NCBI GenBank assembly: GCA_016702505.1
Contig: JADJDU010000030.1
Coordinates: forward strand, 186,001-250,000
Source of the DNA: Microthrixaceae bacterium
Lineage (GTDB): Bacteria > Actinomycetota > Acidimicrobiia > Acidimicrobiales > Iamiaceae
Direction of reading: 5' to 3'
DNA: 64,000 nt
The position numbers and the translations under genes were made by a program. A model generated the notes under the pieces. It made no database searches and had not been told where the DNA came from. It saw only the letters and a list, made by a program, of their open reading frames with translations. Of the stretch, positions 1 to 7,702 are shown piece by piece. How positions within the stretch are numbered: position 1 is the first letter of the stretch; every line of letters starts with the position of its first letter.

Positions 1-1
1 C

Positions 2-391
2 CGTCCGGGGTTCGATGGAGACGGACTTGGTTGTGCCTTCCACCACGCCGCGCTCGCGGCTGGGGAACGCCACCTCGACTGGATGCCCGAGGTCTGCTGG
101 CAGCTACCGCTCCGACGGGTAGACGAGACCGACGAGCTGGGCCACGTCACATCGACGGTGCGGGAATGGAAGAGGCGAGACTGGGGCGAAGGAGGCCATG
201 AGTTCCACTGGTGGTGCACCGAGGGGCCCGAAGCGTTCTCGGGCGCTGTGCCCGTTTTCGAGGCACTCTCAGATGAGCTGCGCGAGATGGTGGGAGACGT
301 CGCCCACCAGGCCATCACCGAACACCTGAGGAGTAGAGCCTCGGTCCGGACAGGTGAGGTGTACCTGCCCCATCCCGCCATTCGCCGCTAG
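2..391 (+). CDS. Hypothetical protein, C-terminal part only (5' end outside window)
   Basis: The reading frame is open from base 2 and ends at a TAG at 389-391, so the gene starts upstream of the window; an internal ATG at 83 is possible but in-frame coding continues before it. The visible 129 residues are soluble, rich in Trp, Glu and His, with the stretch HFHWW-like 'GGHEFHWWCTEGP' near the middle and a helical C-terminus. There are no membrane segments. I do not recognise the family. It is convergent with typA, separated by 26 bases in which I see no clear terminator. The frame has the codon bias of a real gene (G/C at third positions), but nothing identifies its function. Confidence 0.6.
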   Translation, partial: RPGFDGDGLGCAFHHAALAAGERHLDWMPEVCWQLPLRRVDETDELGHVTSTVREWKRRDWGEGGHEFHWWCTEGPEAFSGAVPVFEALSDELREMVGDVAHQAITEHLRSRASVRTGEVYLPHPAIRR

Positions 392-417
392 GCGCTCATG
401 GCGAGAGGGCTTTTCGC

Positions 418-2244
418 TCAACGCTTCAGGCGTCGGCGATCCTGCTCCTTGAGTATCCGCTTGCGGATGCGGATGTTGGACGGCGTCACCTCGACAAGCT
501 CATCCTCGGCGATGAACTCGATGGCAGACTCCAAGGTGTGCACCTTGGGCGGGACGAGCTTGATGGCATCGTCGGCGGCGTGGGTCCTGATGTTGGTCTT
601 CTGCTTCTCGCGGACGCAGTTGACGATCATCTCATCGGGCCGGCTGTTCTCACCGATCACCATGCCTTCATAGACGGTGACGCCCGGTCCGACGAACAGC
701 TCTCCTCGGGTCTGGAGGTTGTCGAGGGCATAGGCGGTGGTGGCCCCAGTCCGGTCGGCGAGCATCGCACCGCCTTGTCGGTGAGGAAGCTCCCCCACCC
801 ATGGGGTCCACCCGGCGTGGTGGGTGTGCAGCAGTGCCGTGCCCCGCGTAGCCGTCAGCAGTAGACCGCGGAACCCGATCAGACCGCGCGCCGGAGCCTC
901 AAAGGTGACCACGGTGCGGCCGGTGTCTCCGGGACGAAGGTCGGTGACCCGTCCCTTACGAGGGGCCAGCGCCTGGGTGACCGTTCCTACGTGGTCTTCG
1001 GGGACGTCACATACCCCGCGCTCGAGCGGTTCGTGACGCTTGCCGTCGATGTCTTTGACGATCACCTCGGGTCGGCTGGCCTGCAGCTCGTAGCCCTCAC
1101 GCCGCATCGTCTCGATCAGCACCGCCAGCTGGAGCTCGCCACGACCGGCCACCTCGAGCACGTCGGGCGAATCGGTGTCCTCCAAACGAATCGATACGTT
1201 GCCGAGAACCTCCCGCTCGAGACGCTCACGGAGATGGCGGGAGGTGAGGTACTTGCCCTCCTTGCCCGCCAATGGAGAGGTGTTCACGCCGAAGGTCATC
1301 CGAAGGACGGGCTCGTCGACGCTGAGTCGCTCGAGCGGCTCGGGTGTGGCCGGATCGGCGAGAGTGTCGCCGATCTCCACCTCGGGGAAACCGGCCACCA
1401 CGAACAGGTCGCCGGCAACCAGCTCCTCCACATCTTCCCGGCCGATGCCCGAGAAGCCCATTAGCCCGGCCAGCTTGCGTTCGACCGGGCGGGACCCTTC
1501 GAGCACCTCTTCGTCGAGCAGGGCCACCCGCTCGCCCTTGCGCAACTTGCCGCGTACCACCCGACCGATGGCCAGGCGCCCCAGGTAGTCAGAGGCGTCG
1601 ATGTTGGTCACGATTGCTTGAAGAGGACCCTCGGCATCCACGGTCGGGGCCGGGACATGATCGACGATGCACTGGAGAAGGGGGGTCAGGTCGGCATCGT
1701 CTCCAGGCATTCCCACACCGACGACGGCCTTGGAGTCTCGTGCGATCGCCGAGATGATCGGGAACTCGATGTCCTCGTCGGTGGCCCCCAGATCCATGAA
1801 CAGCTCGTAGACCTCGTCGAGAACCTCCTCAGGTCTGGCGTCGGAGCGGTCTACCTTGTTGATGACCAAGATCGCCGGAAGGCCAGCGGCCAACGCCTTG
1901 GACAACACGTAGCGGGTCTGTGGAAGTGGCCCTTCGGCGGCATCGACCAGAAGTACCACGCCGTCCACCAGCGCCAGTGAACGTTCCACCTCACCACCGA
2001 AGTCGGCGTGACCAGGCGTGTCGACGAGGTTGATCTTGATGTCACCCCACTGAACCGATGCCGCCTTGGCCAGGATCGTGATCCCTCGTTCCCGTTCCTG
2101 ATCGTTCGAGTCCATGACCCGGTCGACCACCGCTTGGTGGGCGCCGAAGACGCCGGTGGACCGAAGCAACGCATCGACCAGGGTGGTCTTGCCATGATCG
2201 ACGTGAGCAACCAGGGCGACGTTACGTAACGCAGCGAACGACAC
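418..2244 (-). CDS. typA: Ribosome-associated translational GTPase TypA/BipA
   Basis: TypA/BipA is an EF-G-like GTPase that binds the ribosome and supports ribosome assembly and growth under stress. The P-loop AHVDHGKTT lies at residues 13-21, followed by the switch motif DTPGHADFGGEVER, the guanine-recognition NKVD and, further on, the translation-factor beta-barrel, EF-G-like domains and a basic C-terminus. The GTG at 2244 is preferred: it has GAAAGG about ten bases upstream and gives 608 residues, close to the usual length. The frame stays open upstream to 2358 but that extension is Pro/Arg-rich and unlike the family. A small zinc-motif gene lies just upstream in the same direction. Confidence 0.95.
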   Translation of the reverse strand: MSFAALRNVALVAHVDHGKTTLVDALLRSTGVFGAHQAVVDRVMDSNDQERERGITILAKAASVQWGDIKINLVDTPGHADFGGEVERSLALVDGVVLLVDAAEGPLPQTRYVLSKALAAGLPAILVINKVDRSDARPEEVLDEVYELFMDLGATDEDIEFPIISAIARDSKAVVGVGMPGDDADLTPLLQCIVDHVPAPTVDAEGPLQAIVTNIDASDYLGRLAIGRVVRGKLRKGERVALLDEEVLEGSRPVERKLAGLMGFSGIGREDVEELVAGDLFVVAGFPEVEIGDTLADPATPEPLERLSVDEPVLRMTFGVNTSPLAGKEGKYLTSRHLRERLEREVLGNVSIRLEDTDSPDVLEVAGRGELQLAVLIETMRREGYELQASRPEVIVKDIDGKRHEPLERGVCDVPEDHVGTVTQALAPRKGRVTDLRPGDTGRTVVTFEAPARGLIGFRGLLLTATRGTALLHTHHAGWTPWVGELPHRQGGAMLADRTGATTAYALDNLQTRGELFVGPGVTVYEGMVIGENSRPDEMIVNCVREKQKTNIRTHAADDAIKLVPPKVHTLESAIEFIAEDELVEVTPSNIRIRKRILKEQDRRRLKR

Positions 2245-2273
2245 TGTGGGGAACCTTTCGGCGGGAGAGCAAC

Positions 2274-2310
2274 ACCCCGCCGATGGAGGGGTTCTACGTG
2301 ATGGCGGGGT
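2274..2310. terminator. Stem-loop in the typA leader
   Basis: An 8-bp perfect stem (ACCCCGCC at 2274-2281 with GGCGGGGT at 2303-2310) encloses a 21-base loop between the small gene stop and the typA start. There is no T-tract on either strand, so it may be a weak terminator for the small gene or a leader structure of typA. Confidence 0.3.
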
Positions 2311-2312
2311 CG

Positions 2313-2504
2313 TCAGCCCCAGGCGTCGGATTCTGACGGCGACGAGTCGACCAGGCACCAGGACGCGTGGTCATGGCCAGGGTCAGCGCCGCACTCAGGG
2401 CACGACTGCTCGTCGGCTCGGTCGAGGATGTCGTTGAACGACGGCTCCGACGACCGCTTCAGAGCGCGTGCTTCTTCAAATCGGCGATGACGACCCTTTT
2501 TCAC
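2313..2504 (-). CDS. Small protein with C-x2-C...H-x-H...C putative zinc motif
   Basis: A 63-residue protein starting at GTG 2504, preceded by CGGGAG nine bases upstream. The N-terminus is basic (VKKGRHRRFEEARALKR). The C-terminal half contains CPECGADPGHDHASWC, which has three Cys and two His spaced like a small metal-binding knuckle, and ends with an acidic tail. It lies directly upstream of typA in the same orientation, with 68 bases between them. Longer in-frame versions reach 2600 but lack a good ribosome-binding site. No function is assigned; a nucleic-acid or ribosome-binding role is only a guess from charge and context. Confidence 0.55.
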   Translation of the reverse strand: MKKGRHRRFEEARALKRSSEPSFNDILDRADEQSCPECGADPGHDHASWCLVDSSPSESDAWG

Positions 2505-2610
2505 TGGGCCACACTCCCGAGAGACGATCCAATCCGGCTGCCAAGTGTAGCCGGGCGACACCACTGCAATGCACGTTGGGCTCCAACCGTTGACCACCAA
2601 CGGTCCCCGG

Positions 2611-3813
2611 TCAGTCCGACGGGCCCCGATCCTCCAAGATCAGGTTCCCGTGACCGTCGAAGGCAAGCGCGGCCCGACCTTCGACGAGGCTACGAATGCG
2701 GTCACCCACCAGATCGGCGCGCCAGCCCGACCGGAGTCTGCAGGCCGGGTCACCGGCCAGGAGAGTCTCGATGTCGTTGCGGGTGGCGATCAGGGACGTC
2801 TCGATCTCCATCTCTCTCGACAACTGCGACACCCACGCCGAAACCAGGCCTACTGCGGGCCTCAGGTGGCGATCGAGGTCGTGGCGAACATGGGGCTCTC
2901 GGGCAACGGGCTTCCCGGTGCCCTCGGCTACCGCGGCGAGGATCGCCTCACCAATGCGGCCTCGCGCCAGCTTCTCGTCTACCCCACGCACTCGGGCCAG
3001 GTCCTCTGCGGTTCGGGGCTTGCGCTGGGCGATCCCCATCACGGCCATGTCCGACAGAACGAAGCGGACCGGTTGGTCGACCTCCATCGCTCGCCGTTCT
3101 CGCCATGCCGCAACGGAACGGGCGACCGCGGCCTGTTCACCTCGAAGGGTCCGGGCGTCCTTGATCCGACGCCAGGCATCGTTCGGCTCCCGAACGATTC
3201 TGCCGCGGGCCCGCAGCAGCTCGCACTCACCCTCGTACCACTCACTTCTGCCCTTGGCGTCCAGATCCGCGACGAGCAAGCCGCGCAACTCCAGGAGGTG
3301 ATCCACATCGGACACGGCATAGGTGCATTGGTCGGTGCCCAGCGGGCGACGCAGCCAGTCGGTCAGGCGATCACCCTTGGGCAGGTGAACTCCGAGCAGT
3401 CGTTCGACCAAAGAGGACAGGGACGGCAGGGAATGACTCAAGAACCCAGCCGCCAACTGGGTGTCGAAAAGGCTCGTCGGTATTACGCCACAAGCCAGGT
3501 CGAGTACTTCCAAGTCTTGGGTGGCCGCGTGCATCACGACCACGGCCGGTCCGGTCAGAGCCCGGGCGAACGGCATCATGTCGACGGCCAAGGGGTCTAT
3601 GAGCACCCGCTGATCGGCCCACGCCACCTGCACCAGGGCAAGCTGAGGGAAGTAGGTCTTCTCCCGATGGAACTCGGTGTCCACCGCGAACGCATCGACT
3701 TGGACCAACTGGTCCACCAACTCGTCGAGCAAGTCCCCGTCGTCAACCCAGCGCACCCCCGGCGGTAGGCCGGTCCGACCTGCCGCCCCTCCGTCTGATC
3801 GCGACAGGCCCAC
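2611..3813 (-). CDS. rnd: Ribonuclease D-like 3'-5' exoribonuclease with HRDC domain
   Basis: Family 3'-5' exonuclease of the DEDD class, acting on the 3' ends of stable RNA precursors. With a GTG start at 3813 the protein has 400 residues. The Exo I motif is DTEFHREKTYFPQLALVQVA at about 45-64 (acidic D45 and E47), Exo II is HAATQDLEVL near residue 103, and Exo III is YAVSDVDHLL near 170. An HRDC-like helical domain follows, with the ending of its helix pair at RKPRTAEDLARVRGVD. The GTG lies three bases beyond the rhodanese stop, so the two are probably co-transcribed. A longer in-frame extension to 3867 overlaps the rhodanese and looks non-native. Confidence 0.9.
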   Translation of the reverse strand: MGLSRSDGGAAGRTGLPPGVRWVDDGDLLDELVDQLVQVDAFAVDTEFHREKTYFPQLALVQVAWADQRVLIDPLAVDMMPFARALTGPAVVVMHAATQDLEVLDLACGVIPTSLFDTQLAAGFLSHSLPSLSSLVERLLGVHLPKGDRLTDWLRRPLGTDQCTYAVSDVDHLLELRGLLVADLDAKGRSEWYEGECELLRARGRIVREPNDAWRRIKDARTLRGEQAAVARSVAAWRERRAMEVDQPVRFVLSDMAVMGIAQRKPRTAEDLARVRGVDEKLARGRIGEAILAAVAEGTGKPVAREPHVRHDLDRHLRPAVGLVSAWVSQLSREMEIETSLIATRNDIETLLAGDPACRLRSGWRADLVGDRIRSLVEGRAALAFDGHGNLILEDRGPSD

Positions 3814-3815
3814 GA

Positions 3816-4184
3816 TCAGAGGCCAGGATCTTCGCCGACCACCACCGGGTGACCAGCTTCGATCCACGCCATGGTGCCGCCGGCCACATTCACGGCGTCG
3901 ATCCCCAGCGTTCGCAGGTGCTCGGCCGCCTTGTGGCTTCGACCCCCCGAACGGCAGATGATCAGTACCTGACCCGTGGCGGACACCTCGTCGGAGCGCT
4001 CCACCACCTCACCCAACGGGATGAGCACTGCACCGGGCACATGGGCCTCGACATACTCGTGGACTTCGCGGACGTCGATCACCGGGCAGCCCTCAGCCCG
4101 GCGCCGGGCGGCTTCGACAACATCGATCTCGGGAACGGTCACTGGCTCTCCATGGTCGGCGACCCGGCGGGTCGATGGGTCCAC
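3816..4184 (-). CDS. Single-domain rhodanese-like sulfurtransferase
   Basis: A 122-residue single rhodanese domain. The active-site loop is CRSGGRS near residue 77, with the conserved VIDVREVHEYVEAHVPGAV segment before it and the closing GGTMAWIEAGHPV strand-helix at the C-terminus. Such proteins carry persulfide sulfur on the loop cysteine; the physiological acceptor here is unknown. Starts inside the first 17 residues (GTG codons) are also possible, because the domain proper begins near VPEIDVVEA. Its stop is followed almost directly by the RNase D start, so the two form a small transcription unit. MobA lies upstream on the same strand, with a repeat copy in the 65-base gap. Confidence 0.88.
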   Translation of the reverse strand: MDPSTRRVADHGEPVTVPEIDVVEAARRRAEGCPVIDVREVHEYVEAHVPGAVLIPLGEVVERSDEVSATGQVLIICRSGGRSHKAAEHLRTLGIDAVNVAGGTMAWIEAGHPVVVGEDPGL

Positions 4185-4207
4185 TCTAGGAACGGCGGCA
4201 GGACAAG

Positions 4208-4249
4208 GCGGGGTTCGGGGGCCGAGCCCCTCTGTGGCGGAGTCCAGGC
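4208..4249 (-). repeat. Dispersed 3'-end repeat, copy R1 (internally deleted)
   Basis: Directly after the mobA TGA, the minus strand reads GCCTGGA, then CTCCGCCACAGAGGGGCTC and GCCCCCGAACCCCGCC. The first seven bases match the left end of the long copies at 24941 and 45809, and the rest matches their core about 100 bases further in. It is therefore a copy with the interval between the two parts deleted. It forms GC-rich stem-loops. Confidence 0.7.
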
Positions 4250-4885
4250 TCAGCTATCGCGGTATCGCTCCAGATCCTCGGGCGTGTCGAGGTCGGTCAG
4301 TTCCGCACCGGGACGCTCCACGGCGATCGTCTTCAAGGTCAATGCGTCGAAGGCTCGCCTACGTCCCGAATCGACAAGTGCGACCAGCGCCGGCCCTGCC
4401 GAGGACAGCCAGGCCGAGGGAAACGGGTTCACTTCGCCACCCTCAGAGACGACTGCGGCTCCCAACGCGGCTTCGTGCGCCGCAGCAGCCCGAAGAGCCG
4501 CCACTAGGCCCTTGATCGTCGCCGGCGTCACCGCGGGCTGGTCGCAGGCGGCCACCACGACGATCTCGACCCCGGCCGAGGAGGCCCCCCATGCCACCGC
4601 CGACGCAAGACCACCCAGAGGTCCTTCTCCGGGCCATCGATCAGGCACCACTTCGAGGCCGAGCTGTGTACCCACCTCGGGGTCACCGCCGACCAGAATC
4701 ACCGGTTCCAACCCCGCTCGGGTCAGGACTCCGGCAACCACGCCAGCCATCGGGTCGGCTCGGGGTTGGGGGGTGAGAGGCACAAGTGCCTTGTTGGTGC
4801 CCATCCTCTGGCTCCGACCACCGGCCAAGATGGCACCGATCACCGACCCGGACCCCCCAGCCGATGTGACCCCGGGAACGGTCAA
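4250..4885 (-). CDS. mobA: Molybdenum cofactor guanylyltransferase-like nucleotidyltransferase (MobA family)
   Basis: MobA-type enzymes transfer a nucleotide to molybdopterin; relatives act on other small cofactors. The 211-residue protein has the nucleotidyltransferase signature GAILAGGRSQRMGTNKAL at about 17-34, the PDRWPGEGPLGGL loop, the metal-binding ACDQPAVTP, and the substrate-side NPFPSAW. The C-terminal TDLDTPEDLERY is the usual family ending. The ATG overlaps the stop of the upstream PLP enzyme by four bases (ATGA), which points to translational coupling. No molybdenum enzyme or other moa/moe gene is visible in the window, so the target enzyme cannot be named. A CTP:molybdopterin (MocA) role cannot be fully excluded. 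Confidence 0.85.
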   Translation of the reverse strand: MTVPGVTSAGGSGSVIGAILAGGRSQRMGTNKALVPLTPQPRADPMAGVVAGVLTRAGLEPVILVGGDPEVGTQLGLEVVPDRWPGEGPLGGLASAVAWGASSAGVEIVVVAACDQPAVTPATIKGLVAALRAAAAHEAALGAAVVSEGGEVNPFPSAWLSSAGPALVALVDSGRRRAFDALTLKTIAVERPGAELTDLDTPEDLERYRDS

Positions 4886-6120
4886 ACCACTCCGCCGTAG
4901 CTGGGTGCAATTCCGCGACTCTCTCCGTGGTCGTCAACCGCGTCGGCTAGATCGCTGAGGAACTCCTCGACCACCGTCGCGTGGTAAGGCGAAACCATCA
5001 GGTGCAACCCTCCCTGTTGCCGATCCAGGTTCCACCCTCGGTCGTCCATCACATCCCCGATGGCTCCGATGTCGAGCTTGTCCGAACCGAACTCGAACAA
5101 CGACATGTCAGGGGCATGGGTGATCCGCATGCCTTCGATGGCGGCGATCCCCGTCCGGAAGCGGGCCGTCGTATCCCTGACGGTCTCGGCCAGCCGCATG
5201 TAGCCGTCGACTCCCAAGTGGTTGATAGCGGCCCAAGCACCCGCAATGGGGGCCGCCGACCGTGTACCCGCCGAAGTGCCCGACGCATAGAGCCCTCCGG
5301 GCCAATCGTCGTACCAGAAGAACTGATGGGACAGCAGGTCTCGGGAGCGGTAGAGCACCACCGACGCACCCTTGAACGTGTAGCCGTACTTGTGGACGTC
5401 GGCCGATATCGACGTGACGCCCGGCACTCTGAAGTCCCACGGGGGCACCGGCTCGCCCAGCCGCTCCCACCATGGCAGCAACCATCCTCCGAGGCATGCG
5501 TCGGTGTGGAAGAGGATTCCGCGCCCCGCCGCCAGCGATGCCAGTTGCTCGATGGGATCGATGACCCCGAACGGATAGCACGGGGCCGAGCCGACAACCA
5601 GTCCTGTCCGTTCTGTCATCGCATCGGCCATGGCAACGGGGTCCGCCCTTCCCCCGGGGTCGACTGGCACCCTCACGTGCTCGATGTCGAGGTACTTCGC
5701 CGCCTTGGCGAATGCGGGATGTGCGGTGGCAGGAGTGAGGAGCTGTGGTTCGGCGATGCCCCGTACCGCGCGAGCATGATCCCGAGCGGTCTGCACCGCC
5801 AAGAAGATGCTCTCGGTGCCGCCAGAGGTCATCGAGCCGGCATCTGGTGAGGTGCCCATGAGATCGGCAGCCATGGCGATCACGTCGAGCTCCATCTGCA
5901 AGACGCTCGGGTACTTGAACGGGTTGAGGGCGTTGTCGTGCAGGTAGCGCAGACCGACCTGTTCGATCAGGTGCTCATGCTCATGATCGCCAACGTTGTA
6001 GACGAGGCTGAACGCCCGGCCTCCCCGCCAGTCGATGTCCTCGGAATGACGCGCCTCGATGTCACCAAGTAGTTCGGCGGCATCGCGTCCACGTTCGGGG
6101 ATACGGGCGTGCTCGTTCAT
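4882..6120 (-). CDS. PLP-dependent decarboxylase/sphingosine-phosphate-lyase-like enzyme
   Basis: A group II pyridoxal-phosphate enzyme of 412 residues. The Schiff-base lysine is K244 in SADVHKYG. Other family landmarks are the SGGTESIFLA cofactor loop near 99, the ring-stacking His in ATAHPAF near 134, the HTDACLGGW aspartate near 207, and YASGTSAGTRS near 280. The overall pattern resembles sphingosine-1-phosphate lyase and related tyrosine/aspartate decarboxylases more than aminotransferases. No membrane anchor is visible, so it should be cytosolic. The substrate is unknown. It starts at an ATG with no Shine-Dalgarno but with a -10-like TAGCTT six bases upstream, suggesting leaderless mRNA, and it overlaps mobA by four bases. 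Confidence 0.85.
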   Translation of the reverse strand: MNEHARIPERGRDAAELLGDIEARHSEDIDWRGGRAFSLVYNVGDHEHEHLIEQVGLRYLHDNALNPFKYPSVLQMELDVIAMAADLMGTSPDAGSMTSGGTESIFLAVQTARDHARAVRGIAEPQLLTPATAHPAFAKAAKYLDIEHVRVPVDPGGRADPVAMADAMTERTGLVVGSAPCYPFGVIDPIEQLASLAAGRGILFHTDACLGGWLLPWWERLGEPVPPWDFRVPGVTSISADVHKYGYTFKGASVVLYRSRDLLSHQFFWYDDWPGGLYASGTSAGTRSAAPIAGAWAAINHLGVDGYMRLAETVRDTTARFRTGIAAIEGMRITHAPDMSLFEFGSDKLDIGAIGDVMDDRGWNLDRQQGGLHLMVSPYHATVVEEFLSDLADAVDDHGESRGIAPSYGGVV

Positions 6121-6126
6121 GGCGGC

Positions 6127-6132
6127 AAGCTA
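6127..6132 (-). promoter_or_regulatory. -10 hexamer of a probable leaderless promoter (PLP enzyme gene)
   Basis: On the minus strand TAGCTT is followed by exactly six bases (GCCGCC) and then the ATG at 6120. No Shine-Dalgarno is present. This TAnnnT-N6-ATG arrangement is typical of leaderless actinobacterial transcripts. I see no convincing -35 element. Confidence 0.45.
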
Positions 6133-6184
6133 TCCGCCCAGCCGGTTCCGATCTTCGAACACCGCCACCGCGCCCCTCGACCTA

Positions 6185-7648
6185 TCAGAGCTGTTCGAAG
6201 TTGCGGCGAAGCTCCCAGTCCGTCACGGCACGATTGAAGGCAGCCCATTCCTGCTCTGCCGTGTTCAACAGGTGATGGTGCACCTCCTCGCCGAAGGCCC
6301 ACCGAGCCACCTCGGAGTTGGCGAACAGTTCGATCGCCTCCACCAGCGTCGACGGAATGTGCTCGACGTTGGGATCGGTGTAGGCGTTGCCCACGAATGC
6401 ATCGCCAGGATCCAGCTTGTTCTCCAGACCCCACAAACCGGCAGCGATGACTCCGGCGAAGGCGATGTAGCTGTTCACATCGGCCCCAGGGATGCGGGAC
6501 TCGACCCGATAGGCAGGGCCATGACCGACCAACCGCAAACCACAGGTGCGGTTGTCGAGACCCCACGCCACCGCGGTCGGTGCCCAGGAGTCGGGCTGGA
6601 ACCGCTTGTAGGAGTTGACGGTCGGGGCGAACAGGAGGCTCAACTCTCGCGATGCATGGACGAGACCTCCGAGCCAGTGACGGAATGTTTCCGACATGTG
6701 GTGAGGGCCCGACTCATCCCACATGAGGCTGTTGGCGTTGTCTGCGTCCCAGACGCTGGAGTGGATATGGCATGAGGATCCGACCTCGGCCATGTCGTAC
6801 TTCGCCATGAAGGTGATGGATCGACCGTTCTGGTCGGCGATCTCCTTGGCCGCGTTCTTGTAGACAGTGTTGCGGTCGGCCATCTCCGTTGCCGTGGCAT
6901 AGGCGAGGTTGATCTCATGCTGACCCTTGCCTGCCTCTCCCTTGGAGAACTCGACGGGAACCCCTGCCCCCTCGAGTCCGTTACGGATCTGGCGGATCAG
7001 GTATTCGTCTCTGGTGGTCTGGAGGATGTGGTAGTCCTCGACCACGTCTGAGTGCGGGATCAGGCCCTTGAATCCCTTGGCCGCGGCTTCGGCGTAGGTG
7101 TCCTTGAACAAAAAGAACTCCAACTCTGCGCCGATGTTGACGGTGAGCCCGCGACTGGCCGCCATCTCCTCCATGCGTTGGAGGATGCGTCGAGGCGAGA
7201 CCTCGATCGGTTGGCGGCTGCCCTCATCGACCAGGTCGCACAGGACCAGTGCCGTCTTCTCCAGCCACGGCACCATACGGATGGTGGAGAGGTCGGGCAC
7301 CGCCGAGAAGTCGCCATAGCCCTGTTCCCAGTTGAAGGCCCGGTAGCCCGGGAGCGGGTTCATCTCGACGTCGACAGCCAGCAGGTAGTTGCAGGCCTCT
7401 ACCGAGCCCTCGGCCACCCGCTCCAAGAAGAAGGTCCCCGTGACCCGCTTGCCGACCAGTCGGCCTTGAAGGTCGGGGAACACGACGAGAACGGTGTCCA
7501 CCGTGCCATTGGCGATCGAGGCTCGAAGGTCCTCGAGGGTCACTCTCACCCGTTCCAACGCATCTCTCCCTGTTTGGCGACCACGTGACACTACGACCCC
7601 AGCCGCATCGGCGAGACCAACGGTGTGGGTCGGCTCGTCTATCGGCAC
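6185..7648 (-). CDS. Glutamine synthetase family protein, non-canonical (gamma-glutamyl-amine ligase type)
   Basis: A class I-fold ATP-dependent gamma-glutamyl ligase. Metal-binding GAELEFFLF, the GKGQHEINLAYA block with its catalytic loop residues, SSCHIHSSVWD, and the ammonium/substrate block NSYKRFQPDSWAPT are all present. At 487 residues it matches GlnA3/GlnA4/PuuA-like enzymes, and it lacks the NLYDLP adenylylation site of ammonium-assimilating GlnA. It therefore more likely glutamylates an amine. Nearby SDR and aldehyde dehydrogenase genes fit amine catabolism. The start is uncertain. The GTG at 7648 has AGGAGG only one base before it. A TTG at 7558, six bases after GGGAGA, or GTG 7549 would start closer to the conserved TLEDLRASIANG. 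Confidence 0.85.
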   Translation of the reverse strand: MPIDEPTHTVGLADAAGVVVSRGRQTGRDALERVRVTLEDLRASIANGTVDTVLVVFPDLQGRLVGKRVTGTFFLERVAEGSVEACNYLLAVDVEMNPLPGYRAFNWEQGYGDFSAVPDLSTIRMVPWLEKTALVLCDLVDEGSRQPIEVSPRRILQRMEEMAASRGLTVNIGAELEFFLFKDTYAEAAAKGFKGLIPHSDVVEDYHILQTTRDEYLIRQIRNGLEGAGVPVEFSKGEAGKGQHEINLAYATATEMADRNTVYKNAAKEIADQNGRSITFMAKYDMAEVGSSCHIHSSVWDADNANSLMWDESGPHHMSETFRHWLGGLVHASRELSLLFAPTVNSYKRFQPDSWAPTAVAWGLDNRTCGLRLVGHGPAYRVESRIPGADVNSYIAFAGVIAAGLWGLENKLDPGDAFVGNAYTDPNVEHIPSTLVEAIELFANSEVARWAFGEEVHHHLLNTAEQEWAAFNRAVTDWELRRNFEQL

Positions 7649-7702
7649 GCCTCCTGAGGTGGATCCTCACTATCTACCGGCGATGACCGACAGGTTCATC
7701 CG

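Noticed and set aside
2245..2358. Upstream extension of typA
   Set aside because: It adds 38 Pro/Arg-rich residues unlike the family. The GTG at 2244 has a proper ribosome-binding site and the family N-terminus.
2569..3768. Plus-strand open frame of about 400 codons opposite RNase D
   Set aside because: The minus-strand protein has all exonuclease motifs; the opposite frame has low-complexity Gln/His-rich sequence and no known pattern.
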